Of a stretch of DNA of 64,000 bases, positions 34,626 through 45,924 are shown piece after piece. Both the position numbers and the translations under genes were made by a program. The notes beneath the pieces were generated by a model. It saw only the letters and a program-made list of their open reading frames with translations, was not told the origin of the DNA and searched no databases. The DNA comes from Lateolabrax maculatus. Its lineage: Eukaryota; Chordata; Actinopteri; Acropomatiformes; Lateolabracidae. The stretch lies in NCBI GenBank assembly GCA_031216445.1, contig CM062201.1, positions 5,759,501 to 5,823,500 of the forward strand, read 5' to 3'. Positions within the stretch are counted from its first letter, which is position 1. Every line of letters starts with the position of its first letter.

Positions 34626-35528
34626 ACCTAAATACATGGAAGTAATGTTGGTCACATAGTTATGTTTTTCTAAAGAAATTCTATTAAATTACTCCTGTGG
34701 TGCTGTTTTCAGTGGGAATGCTGTGATAAACCCACTGTACACTACTGGCCCAGCACCAAACAGCAGTCAGACAAAAGTTGAGTGAAGTGATCAGGTGGCC
34801 ACAAACACAGCTCCAAATGGACGCTAACATTGCTCCGTATCTGCTGGATGTGTCAATAAGCAACTTTGTCATATCAACTTTAAAAGTGATAACATGTCGA
34901 CACACAGGCACACAAGTTGATGATGGTTTAATATCTGGGAATAACTACAAGTTAATAAAACCTGGATGACATGAAAAGAAGTAATGAAAGAATTGTATGG
35001 CGTGGAGTTAAAACAAAATTAGAAGAATTACAATAAATAAACCCATGACAGAATAAAGGAAAAATTGAATGACGATAACTTTTTTAAACAGTTTAGCTCA
35101 TTGGTGTGTGTGCATTGTGGCAGGGATTGACAGAAATACTGACACAAACAAATAGTTTAAGTATAAGATAAAGACAGAGCAGGAAAGTTGAACAGCATCT
35201 AACTGTAAATGCAAATGCAATACACGCCAACCCAGACCACAGAGAAACTGCAAGAAAAATTCACCTCTGTGGGAGTTTTAGGGACTGAACAAAACCAAGA
35301 ACCACAAATATGCACAAATAGCCCAGGGCTGTCTGCACTGACAGTATGTGAAGGCGATGTACTATTCTACAACTTACACCATTCATACGCAGCCGACAGC
35401 CAACATTAATTTTCAGCTAATCTGAGTGTCAATGCAAGAAGTGGTGGGATGTTTATAAAGTGTATGTAAAAGTAAGGTTGTGGAGGTCAGGGAGCGGGAT
35501 GGCTGTACAGTAAAACTCTTCCACACCA
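34626..35528. other. Non-genic spacer
   Basis: Unique-looking sequence. No gene or further repeat recognised. Confidence 0.4.
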
Positions 35529-36126
35529 GGGGTCTGTTCCAGCAAGCGGGTTCAGTAAAAGAATTGTAACTTTGTTTTTTTTTCAACAAACCCCCGAGCT
35601 TCTCTTGGTCTCCTCCGTCTTACAGAGCCAAACACATTGTTTTATTTCCTCATTGATTGTGCAGTTCCACAACGTCTGTATGTGTGTATTGCACATAATG
35701 TGTAATCTCAGTTTAAACTGTAAAAATTGGTATGAAGCTTCCACCCGTAGGATCAATGAATAATTATTACCCATGATGATATAGGTCACTCCAATGGAAA
35801 ATAATTTCTATACTATTCGAGGTTACATGTTAATATGTCAGCGTGACATTATTGATGCTTTTCCCCTGCTTTGACTCAGACTCTTTTATTTTTACCATAA
35901 ATGTGCACAGTCAGCATACACATGCATTAATATCTCTACGTCCACTGGATTTAAATGGAGGCTCTGCCTTTTATTTATTTGTATCGGAACTCCATTGATG
36001 ATGACTTTTTTCATACACCACGCACAAGCTTAACATACTCAGAGTTCATTGAGTTTTCCATCCCAGGGTTAGCAAACTCAGAGTTTGGCTCAGAGTTTGT
36101 TAAACCTGCTTCCTGGAATAGACCCC
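35529..36126. mobile_element. 598 bp TIR element (GGGGTCTGTTCCAG...)
   Basis: The left end GGGGTCTGTTCCAGCAAGCG is matched by the inverted complement of the right end TGCTTCCTGGAATAGACCCC, and the ~31 bp termini differ at about six positions. Near the right end are tandem copies of the string CAGAGTTTG (AACTCAGAGTTTGGCTCAGA), typical subterminal repeats of this fish family. No transposase is visible. I do not assign a superfamily. Confidence 0.75.
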
Positions 36127-36533
36127 AGCAGCAAAGTCACTTACATTTTTATCATTTAACCATTTAAACCATGGTCTTTCCTTAGCCTCAACCAAGTCAT
36201 TTTAATATAGTGACTTGGAGCAATTTTTAGATTGGCATCCTAACTTAACTTGGAGAAACTGGATTTACAAAAAAAAAAAAAAGAAAATCTATGTATACGC
36301 TACAGTGACATTTTATTTTATAAGGTACTTGTCACGTTTACCTTAAAACAGAAAAAAAGGACAATTCGACTGAAATGTCTCAACAACCATTGGATGGATT
36401 GAGATCAAAATTGGTACAGACGCCCATATCCCCCTCAGGATGAGCTGTAACAGCTTTGGTGGTCTTTGATGAACTTGTGGTGCCACAATCAGGCCAAAAC
36501 CTGTATTTGTTCAACACTCTACCGCTGACAACT

Positions 36534-36700
36534 GGGCGGCCGTGGCTCAACAGCCTTAGTGGCTTGACCATTAATCGCAGGGATTGTGGTTCAATCCCTA
36601 CCTCCACATGTCCTTGAGCAAGAGGCTGAGTGAGACGTTCCCGATGGGGTGATGGATGATTAACATGCACACATGCTAATCAGTGCTGCGTTAGCACTGC
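36534..36700 (+). mobile_element. tRNA-derived SINE fragment
   Basis: The head GGGCGGCCGTGGCTCA (box A region, 36534-36549), then GGTTCAATCCC (box B, 36590-36600) and TGTCCTTGAGCAAGAGGCTG reproduce the order of a common fish tRNA-derived SINE. Its consensus continues with a 'tgtccttgagcaagacactgaa' type segment, here diverged. The 3' boundary is unclear. An AT-rich stretch follows at about 36748-36772. Confidence 0.7.
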
Positions 36701-37358
36701 TCACAGCCTCAGGGTGCTGCCATGTGGCTGTAGCCTTTGTGTTGCTATAATAAATTTTATTATTTTCAATGAATCACTCATTCAACTTTACAAGCAAACC
36801 TTAACCGAATAAAACTAAACAGTGCAAGAATACAAAAACAGATGTTCTTTGTCTTATTGAGGACCACAAACACTTTATCAGTGGCAAACGCTGCTTTTTA
36901 GTTACATCACACTGCACAACATTAAACGACATCTAGAGGCCAAAGAAAATGTGAATTAAGAGTCCATGGAAACATCTTTTCATGGAGGTTAAAAGATGCA
37001 TATCTTTTTTTGCAAATTCAGGAAAATATATTTTCTTTTGATTTGAAAATGAAAATGTCCCAAAGTTGATGACTCAATGTATGTACAGCACAGTATGTAC
37101 AGAGTCAGTAGCAGCAAGAAGCAGGTCTGGAGAAAAGAAAGTGGAGATTCGGGTAAGTTTGAAAGACCATCTGACTTGTTTCCGGCACTCCTGGACCTAT
37201 TAAGGAGGACATGTTGGAAATGTGCTTCAATTATCACTATTGTCTTTTGTTTCCTATATTTACATCAGTATGTATTTCTTTATGGGCTACAGATTCGGTT
37301 TGAATTTGAATTTGTTGTCATTTTGGCGCGTACCTGTATATACTGTGTTCTTTCACAG

Positions 37359-37553
37359 TGGCATCCACAGGTTAATGTGGTGACTGGAGCCGGCGGCCAG
37401 TGCCAGTGCGCTGGCAGCGCTTTTCCAATCCAGCTTGGCAGAGAGCCTGGCGCTGGCAGTGTGCCTTACCTGGCCAGCACAGCAGAGCAATGTGCTCCAA
37501 ATACCCACAGAGCCCCGAGCAGCTCAACCTCACATTACCAGCCAGCTGATTAG
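37359..37553 (+). other. Possible terminal exon, unrecognised protein
   Basis: A good-looking acceptor (TACTGTGTTCTTTCACAG, ending 37358) precedes an open stretch of 64 codons that ends at TAG 37551-37553. The stretch is noticeably richer in G+C than its surroundings. The conceptual peptide begins WHPQVNVVTGAGGQCQCAG and ends SSTSHYQPAD. I recognise no family. Upstream coding exons are not identified, so this may equally be conserved noncoding DNA that happens to be open. Confidence 0.15.
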
Positions 37554-38720
37554 CATAGACGCTTTGATATAAAGAAGCACACACTGTCCCTCTGTCCCAT
37601 TCACTCTGCTACTTGTTTATAGTCGTTCCAAATTCTCCATTTGGCACAATAGAAGAGGACTGTGAGAGTAACATGGCACAAGCTGAGTGAAGTATTGTTG
37701 AGATATTTGGTCATTTTTGTGGCCATTCATAATTTAAAAGACATTCTGACTTTGATAATTTTACTGACTTATTGGATATTTTATACTGGGAGATTGCAGC
37801 AAGATTAAAATAATCATTGAGGGGAATTGGCATCATTAAATATTGCGTAACGCTTTTCCCTGCATGTAATCAATTGGGGCTACAGAGTTTCAATTTGTCA
37901 ACTGCAGGAAAATAACACGTTCCCAATGCAAATCAACTATCAAAATTGTAATTTAAACCATCATCACAAGGAAAATGTGATTTAACAAGTCAAACTGCTA
38001 TATAAACAAAGTATTTCAGCTGATTAGAAGATTTTTCGTTTGCGGTCATGGATAAGCATTAAGAATTGTCAACCTTTGTTATAGTTCTCAAAAAGTATAA
38101 TAGGTATAAATGTCAGTAGAGGTTGCAATAAATTATGTCTGTAAAAATCAAGGTCTCTGGTCCCATTTCAAGCGTCTCATATTCAGATAAAATCCAGAAC
38201 AGATTTAGACACTTTCATTTACACTACACACATGGATCAGATCACATGTGAGGCGTTGAAACCTTGGTCGAACCGAAAGCACTTCCTGTCCTTGTCTGTG
38301 CCTCTGATTGTCTTTAGGAGATTACATCTACATGAGTGACAGAATCAGCAGCACAGCCGTCAGCGCCATTACAACTCTCTCCGCCGGCCCGTGTTCCCCC
38401 TCTCTTTAAATCTCAGCTCCAGCTCAGACTGATGTCTCCTTAATTATTTGGCAAACAAACAAGTTGCTTGTCATCCCGTCTTAGTATATCTCTTCATCTC
38501 CTTCTTCTTCATTCCCTGCTCTGCTGGCAGATTGCTGAATAATGGAGTGGCACGGTGTGTGTGGCGGAGTGTGTGGGTTTAGTGACCATGCTATCATTGA
38601 TATTATGTGCGTATGCTGTGTAGTGTGTGGTAGATGGTGGTGTGTGTGGAGCTGACGCCTGAGGGTTGTCCTGGAGCTAATCTCTAGCGGCCTGCTCACA
38701 AGCCCATGATTTCCCAATAA

Positions 38721-38734
38721 CACACACACAAACA

Positions 38735-38771
<37 letters not shown>
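38721..38771. repeat. (CA)n microsatellite
   Basis: CA repeat with AACACAA interruptions near 38731-38738. The Cys/Val-rich minus-strand frame over it is an artefact. Confidence 0.95.
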
Positions 38772-38773
<2 letters not shown>

Positions 38774-39313
38774 CTGCTCTCCTACCATAGACTAGAGAGG
38801 GCAGAGAGAGAGAGACAGGTATGATAAAAAGATGGAAAGTCAATGAGAGACACCAATCCCCAAAAGATCCCCCAATAAATTATTTAGCTACAGTGTCAAA
38901 ACATCACCAGTACACGCTGGATTTTCAGCAACATCAGTCAGTATATGAACTGTAGAGATACCATCATTTGCTTTGTCTTCAAACTCCTGGATCTATTACT
39001 CAGACTGGATCGTATTTCATTGTCTCATTGGTACCTGAATCCCACTGCATTTTTTCAACGCCGTTTTCAGTATAGGACTCCCACTTGCAGCTTGCCAACA
39101 TGAGTCAAACACTTCCTGATGCTTGTGCTATTTTTCAAAACAATTTCGACTCCACCCTTTCATTGCTTTCCATCTTTTGCAGTTGTAACCTTCATACTAG
39201 TTGCTGATGCACAGATTCCCAATACGTTTGGTTGCCAAATACACAAAAAAACATTTCACATGGTCAAGTAAAGGATGTAGTGATGACAAGGTATACAACA
39301 AAGCATAACATGT

Positions 39314-39385
39314 GGTCCCATGGTGTAATGGTTAGCACTCTGGACTTTGAATCCAGTGATCCGAGTTCAAATCTCGGTGGGACCT
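39314..39385 (+). tRNA. tRNA-Gln (anticodon TTG)
   Basis: The 72 nt sequence folds as a canonical cloverleaf. Acceptor arm GGTCCCA (39314-39320) pairs with TGGGACC (39378-39384), followed by discriminator T (39385). The anticodon stem is CTGGA/TCCAG with loop CTTTGAA, giving anticodon TTG at 39347-39349, which reads the Gln codon CAA. Box A is the TGGTGTAATGGTTAGC region and box B is GAGTTCAAATC. The T stem CCGAG/CTCGG is perfect. No intron is present, and CCA is not encoded, as expected for a nuclear eukaryotic gene. It decodes glutamine in cytosolic translation. One oddity: no run of four or more T, the usual Pol III terminator, follows within about 250 bases. It is a single copy in the window, so it could also be a recently retroposed or isolated copy. 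Confidence 0.93.
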
Positions 39386-42300
39386 TGTAAACATGCTTTG
39401 TTCACAAAAATACCAATTTGCTGCTAAGTCCATGAACAGGTTACTGGAAAATTAGTAACCTGCACTCTCATCCCTTTAGGGGAGACGTATGAACAACCTC
39501 TTCCTATGGTGATCCATCTACATTATACATTATTGTAAGTTAGTTTATTGCATATAGAAACACAACAGTGGTCCTATCATTATGTGCAATTATACAAGGC
39601 ATGCTATGATGAACTTTACATGTGGTGCTAAAGATTATTCCTGACCACAATTTAATTTTGTAACACAAAAACAAATTCCATGCTGTGCTACAACGTGTGG
39701 GATATGCAGATTCTGCCGCACCAAGTCTTCTTTTTAATGAGCAGGCGCCACCAAACATGCATCATTTTGTTAGTGTCATATGTAAATGATCAGCTGACTC
39801 ACGCGGCTTTCGTTCCACAGTTGCCACTGATTCATCATCATGTTTCATCATAGAAGTCAGGGGTGAAATGTCACTTAAATGTGGGAGAAAGTGAATCAGA
39901 CATGTTAAAGGTTTGGAGCAGCATTTCCAGAGTATATTATGTGCTCTTTTGCACAATAGCTTAGGGAGGGATACTAATTTGCTAATGAAGTGAAACGTGA
40001 TGGTGGTATAGAGGGCAAATGAGAGTGCAGGTGCATGTACGATCTTTCCTTTGCACATTCACTACATAAAAGGGAGAGAGGGATATATAGTCAATGCTAT
40101 GAAGAGGAGATATGCTCATCCTTTATTATGTGGTATGAATCATGTGGTGAAACATTTTTTTTTCCTCGTCTGAACCACCCACAATGTAGCCATGACAAAC
40201 TTGAAGCATGTCAGGTGCGCCATCACCCACAACCCAGACATAAAAGCCATGCTCTCTCACAATGGAAACCTCATTCATTTACATTTAATTTAAAAATTCA
40301 GCAAACTTATTGAAAAAGTACAAAATATGTCAGTACCATTAAAAGTAGGTGTTTGAAATTTTCTGTTGCTTTTACCTCCATTTTTTTTTTCTAGTTTGGA
40401 TTTTCCCAGAGAGCTGCCCTCGAGACGTCAGACATCATTTTACTGTTTGCTACTTCAGAGGCAAAGTAGCGTTTCTGCCGCTGCTTGCATGCTGTTGATT
40501 ATTCATATCAACTCTTCATATCAACTCTGTGGAACGAAGAAAGAAAAAAAGTCAAGTGAGATGGCATGGTGATGAAAGAGGACGAAATAGTGAGATTAGA
40601 GGAGGCAAATATTGGTGGAGAGAGAAAAGGAAGTTCAAGGGAAGAGAAAGGAGAAATATGGAGGGAATATGAGGACTGTTAGAAAGAAAAACAGAATAGG
40701 AGGGGGGGAAAGGGAGAAAATCTATAAAGAAAGCAGAAGAGGAGTGTACCTGTCAGCCTTGTGCCACTCATCCTCAGGCCATCTGTGCCACTACATCAAG
40801 GGCTTTGCATTGATTAGCATGCCATTACATCCTTCGCATGGTGTGTGTCTGTGTGTTCATCCATACAAACTATAGTGTTTGTGTGTGCGCCCTTCATATG
40901 CTTGAGTGAGCGTGATGTTTTAATGTGTGTGCATCTGTGAGCCTGTGCTCATTCGCGGATGCCCGCTGCATCGTGTGCTCGTTTGTGTCTGACTGTGTTG
41001 GCCCTGCGCGGACACATGGGACTTGTTTGGCCGTAATTACACCGGTGCATTGAGGTTTCCAGTTGAATGCTAGCGGGAGGTGGGCGACGGTCTGACTGGA
41101 ATAACCAGGGTTAGAGCTCAACAGGGTTTCTTCCCCCAGGGCCTTCACCCTGATTATGGCTAGACGTGAAAGAATGGCAGATTAGGGATGCCTGGGACTG
41201 TTTTCACCGGCTTTAAAAAAAAATGGATTTCAGCCAATTGAGAGACTCCCAGAATCTCACTGCATTCCTAAAACCGGACATGGTCAAGGGTGGGTATTGA
41301 ACCTCATTATTTTTTTGTATACACCGATATGGCTGGATGGCTATATTAGCAATTTTGAATTTGGTTAGATTTTTGCAGATTGAACACTAATTTTTCCCTG
41401 AACACCCAAAAAGACTTTATCATGGCATGTATTAATGACACTGTTGCATTTTGTCTGATAATTTCCTCAGTAAAGTGTAGCATTGGAACAAAATCCATAC
41501 AAGCAACACACCTTTCAAGGTCATGTGTGTGAAGCTGCAGTGAAACACACTGTCGCAGGCACTCTGGTATGTTTTATGGCTGGAATAAAAGCTATCCAGT
41601 GTTCAACTATCCTGTCTAAAAAAGAAAAGAAAAAAAAAGATCCAGCTGAGCAGGAGCATTGGATATTTTACTATATAATGAATATGTTGAAGTATAATTT
41701 GGTCACAGCTCAGAGTACTCAGCCCATCGCTGCTGAAGCACTGACAGCAGGTTCACCAAGTCACTGCTAACTAATTTTTATATTACTGTAAAACTTCTCA
41801 TTGCTGTGATTGAAGAGAGGCTCCTATTTCCAAATTATACCCACTTGATGAGGTTGAATTATGTATAATCTGAACACTAATAGTATAATACTCTCGCTGT
41901 CTCTGCTAAATCAGCACAACACCCAATACATCTACCTTGGAAATGCATATTTATAGCTATTATTACAAGCAATCTAGCAGGAAGAATTCCTGTAAATGGA
42001 TCATACTTTTATAAGAAGTAGACTATTATTTAGATCCAAGCTTTTTATTAACAGTACGTATTATGTCATTATGCTTAAATTCTATCAGAAATCACTGTGT
42101 GTGATGATCAGGCATCATTTTGATCCAAAAGTTGAGAGGAAATTACTGGCTGGCAGCAGATTTATATATATTTTTTTTATTTTGCACTGCTGCACCGCAG
42201 AGGTACGTTCACATGGCAGACCTCAAATGTTTGATGCTCTGAATATCAGATAGTGAAATAAATCCCTAGGCACTGCTGGTGGTTGGCGGTTTTCGTCTTT

Positions 42301-44705
42301 TGAGGGGAAGTGTGCGTGTGGGTACAGCAGTAGGTGTTTTTTTTTGTCTAGATGTGAAGCAGCTCCGATCACACACAGGCACACAAAGACACACACGCCG
42401 CCGGCAGCATCGCCAGCGCACCAGCTGTAGCATGAGGCTCCAGATCCACCTAAAGCCGACGGGATCAGAGCAGCAGGCCCGCGCACTCCCTCTCTCTTTA
42501 CCTCTCGTGACATGGCGCACACACTCGGAGGGGCTGTGAGCGATACACCTTTAGCTGCTGCGCTGCTGGGTCGCTGCATAGTTCATGCTTGAGGTAGTGA
42601 CAAAAGCTGGGTGGGGGGAGAAGGGACACAGAGTCAAGCAGGCGTGAGGCTGAGAGCAAGGCCTGTGGTTGCAGTGTGGTGCTCCTGTTTTAAGATCCCA
42701 CCCACTGCCATCTGTAGTGGGGTCAAAGTGGGTGATGGATCCAAAAGTTCCAGGGGGATGAGTTTGATCAGATGGTGGAGGGAGAAAGTAGCGACTCCAT
42801 AAAATAATACCCTCTCACCCAACAATTTACAGGTTACTCACCGATTTCTGCAAGTTTTTTCATGTGATTTCTCCTCTGGCTCACACTTGTTGATTATGGA
42901 CGCACCGATCTGACTTTTTCTTCCCCCCCGATAGCGACCCTGAAGCTGATACAGAGTGCTGAGCCATTGCTCTTTTTGTGAACATATATAATCTGTGGAC
43001 ATCTTTGTGTCTGATTAAGATGTGTGTAAGCTAACATGAAGGTGGAACAGATGGATTCTTCACTGTAAGTGGATACGTTCAGGTTTGTGCAGTTCAAAAG
43101 GCAAGTTATTGGAACCATTACCACACACGTTTTTAACCACCATTGGCCTAAACTGGACTAAGTCCAACTTGGTCCAAATCATAGCTTTGGCAACCGTGAT
43201 TTGTATCCGACCCTTAACCTGGGGCCTGGAGTCCTTAAACCTAGTTAGTGAGTAAAAACTAAAATAGGTATTTTTTAATCTTTTGGCATCAGTAGACCAT
43301 TAAATTACATTTCATGTCATATTCAGCCCCCTTGTTTCACATTTAATGATCGAACATGTGACCTAACTGTAAGGTATGATCAGACAAGAGGGCCCACAAA
43401 CATAATGATGTGCTGGACAAGGCACTGAATTGCCTGGAGGCTAATAGAGGCTTGTACTAAACAGTTACTATTGATTAAGTCTTAGCCTCTAAATGAGTTG
43501 TTGTAATAAGATCAATCTTAATTTTATCTGGAGACATTGGCCCCCTGCACCGTCTTCAACGCTGAGCTGGGTATGGTAATTTCCTTTGTTCAGAACAAAT
43601 CTGAGACATTGGGCAGAGAGGGTTTTACGTCTAACAGAACAAAATGGATAAAAAGGCTTTAAATTTACACAATTTATCCCCTTTAAATAACCGATTACAT
43701 ATGACTAAATAATATTTGACAAAGAAAAAATACATTTAAGTGCTGCTCTGCAACATGATGGTTTAAGTGTGATACAAACATACTCCAGACAATGGTGTAT
43801 GTATGGAAACATTAAATAACTACAAGAGACAAACACAAACAAACATAATTTAAACTTATTCCCTATTTCTTTAAAAAGTTCATGCTGGAAGTGCAGTCCG
43901 GCCTTGACTATGGACAGAACACCCTGGTTCTTGAAAAGCTGAGATGTTCAGTGTTTTTTCTCAGTAAATACGGCATGTCACAGGGGTTAAATACCACCTT
44001 AAGGAACAATGGAATTGAAAGTGAAGGCAATTAGCAAATCAATAGCTGTTTAGAGCTGGCGGTTTCTGGGGAGGTTAAACATCATCATTCTAGAAGTGGG
44101 GTTGGTTTTTTTTCCCTCTCTTCATTCTGAAACTTTTTTTTTCTTTTTCTTTGTTACCGCTAATTAGCAATAAAATGCAACCCTCCAAAAGCACTTCAGT
44201 GGAAAATGAAACATTGATTTTATTTATGTTTGTATCAAGGCTCTTTATAAAATATTGAGGTGGGTAAAAATGCCGCGAATTGATTTAGGCAAACAGGGAG
44301 GAAGAGGTTTGACAATCTAAATGATAAAGTAGAGGTTGCTCCTCCTAAAACTTTTACATGAAGGCTTTTAATCAATTCGATTCAATTCATAGGGCTTTAT
44401 TGGCATGAAAGTTTCACTTTGAATGCATCAACGCTGAGAATTCTCAAGGAGAGCATTGATTTTTCAAAGTAATTGCTCGCCTTCCAATTCATGTAAAAGT
44501 AAGCTTGTGCAGAGAGCACTCTAAACATTTTGGCTGTGACAAATCTTGACAATGAGAAGTGCGCAACTTATTGTGGGCTTTTATATACACGCCATAAGAG
44601 TAACATACACTTGCAGTGTTAAGTCGGCTTTATCGGAGCAGCAGAATTCAACCTGATAATTGTGCTGCAGCCATTTAACTTTAATCCAATGTCAAAGCTC
44701 ACATC
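39386..44705. other. Long stretch without recognisable gene
   Basis: No supported gene. Contains a purine-rich tract at 40569-40742 and a CG-bearing, GC-richer patch at about 42380-42560. The interval 43500-44700 is long, non-repetitive and moderate in composition, with many ATTA cores, and resembles conserved noncoding DNA. Short open frames over 42223-42579 on both strands have no domain. Confidence 0.45.
40569..40742. repeat. Purine-rich tract
   Basis: A/G-dominated sequence on the + strand, including a run of seven G at about 40702-40708. Confidence 0.65.
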
Positions 44706-44978
44706 TCAAGTACAAAGCTGTTTTTTCTTTAGAACATACACCCACGGTGGCTCGGTCGTGATATTCAGCCTGTATGAACAAGGCAACACAGCACTCTGTA
44801 CTTTTGGAGCGAGGGGACTACAGTGAATAGCTGTCACCAGACTTGGTCGGACCTGACAGGCCGGCGGGATGTGGGGCCGTTGGCGCTGCTCTGCGAGGAT
44901 GCCGTTGGGTCGGCGTTGGGACGACACCTCATCCATCTCAGCCTCCGTGAGCCACCTGAGCCTGCCCCTAACAAGGCG
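44706..44978 (-). CDS. Possible 3' coding exon, unrecognised protein
   Basis: On the minus strand a pyrimidine-rich stretch ends in CCCAG at 44979-44983. An open frame then runs from 44978 to a TGA at 44706-44708. The first 44 codons, counted from the CAG at the acceptor, have G or C at the third position in 35 cases by hand count, well above the surrounding AT-rich DNA. The peptide includes RLRWLTEAEMDEVSSQRRPN and later AIHCSPLAPKVQSAVLPCS. I recognise no family. A second open frame over the same bases (reading ...NADPTASSQSSANGPTSRRP... and ending in a stop near 44834) is almost as plausible, so frame is uncertain. No upstream exon has been found within the window. It may be a regulatory element instead of an exon. 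Confidence 0.2.
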   Translation of the reverse strand, partial: RLVRGRLRWLTEAEMDEVSSQRRPNGILAEQRQRPHIPPACQVRPSLVTAIHCSPLAPKVQSAVLPCSYRLNITTEPPWVYVLKKKQLCT

Positions 44979-45029
44979 CTGGGGGAATCGGGTGGGAGGG
45001 GGATGTAAGGGACGTGCAGAGGGGAAAGG

Positions 45030-45260
45030 GTTGAAGTCATGGTGGGTGTGTGTGTGTGAGTGTGTGTGGGGGGGGGGGAGGCAGGAAAGGACGTGAGGAG
45101 AAGGGTGGAGGTCAAGAAGAAAGTGAAAAGGGGAAAGAGAGGGGGGAGATGGCCCAGCGGAAGACAAGACAAGTGTTTTTCAAAATAAAAAAATGTATAG
45201 GAGTGAGGGGTGGGGGTTGGTGGGGTGGAAATGTGAGCGAAAGAAGTAGGAGGAAAGAAG
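45030..45260. repeat. GT/G-rich and purine-rich tract
   Basis: A TG run (45044-45069) passes into a run of eleven G near 45068-45078 and then into G/A-rich sequence up to about 45260. The proline/threonine/histidine-rich minus-strand frame over it is compositional. Confidence 0.7.
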
Positions 45261-45924
45261 GATCTCTGGTCAGCATGCCTGTTTGAGAGGCTGTCATTAT
45301 ATTGTAGCACCCAAAGGCATTTTACCTTCAGAGATGGCAAGGTGACTTATTGTGCTCAGGCAACGGAACAAACCAACTGTCAATTAGTTGAGCTTGATGC
45401 GGCCACCATGGTTTTTCTTTAACATGATGTCAGATCTCCCCTCGGTTGTCACTTCATGGCATCTGAGGATAAGCATTGGGTTACACTTGATCAGGGATCA
45501 AGAAGACATATGATCCTATCTTTTATAATGGGGGGAAAAATGATTTAATCTCAAAGCAATGCATTTCCATTTTTGACATGTAATAGATGGTTTAAATTAA
45601 GTGTAACTGACTTAATTTAAGAACATGTGGTGCCAATTATAGATGTCATGGTCTTGGGTGGCTATCAGAAAGCGCTTGAACATTTCAGTCGCTCGCAAAA
45701 TTCAGTATGGAAAGAATGTTGAAACTACAAACTTACCGGGTGGAAGATGGCAACATGTCAAAAAGAGAAATCCAAAAAGGGCAAGATTTCTTCCTTGTTT
45801 ACCCATGGGAGTGACGTTTAGCAACAGTATGATCAGTGCTGCCACTGGTGGCCAGACCCTATATTGCAACAATTACTACTGATTAAAATGTCATGTATAT
45901 AAAGCTGAGCTGTTTTCCAAGAGA
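45261..45924. other. Unique-looking spacer upstream of the L1 relic
   Basis: Non-repetitive sequence with no recognised gene. The open frame at 45643-45882 shows no domain. Confidence 0.4.

Larger units (their letters stand above)
36701..39313. other. Unique-looking segment with one possible exon
   Basis: No confirmed gene. GC-balanced non-repetitive intervals at about 37320-37560 and 38240-38470 resemble conserved noncoding or exonic DNA. The first is listed separately as a possible exon. A (CA)n repeat lies at 38721-38771. Confidence 0.4.

Noticed and set aside
44834..45340. 168-codon minus-strand open frame
   Set aside because: Its first two thirds cross G/A-rich and TG repeats (Pro/Thr/His-rich translation). 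Only the part downstream of the possible acceptor at 44979 is worth considering, and that is listed separately.
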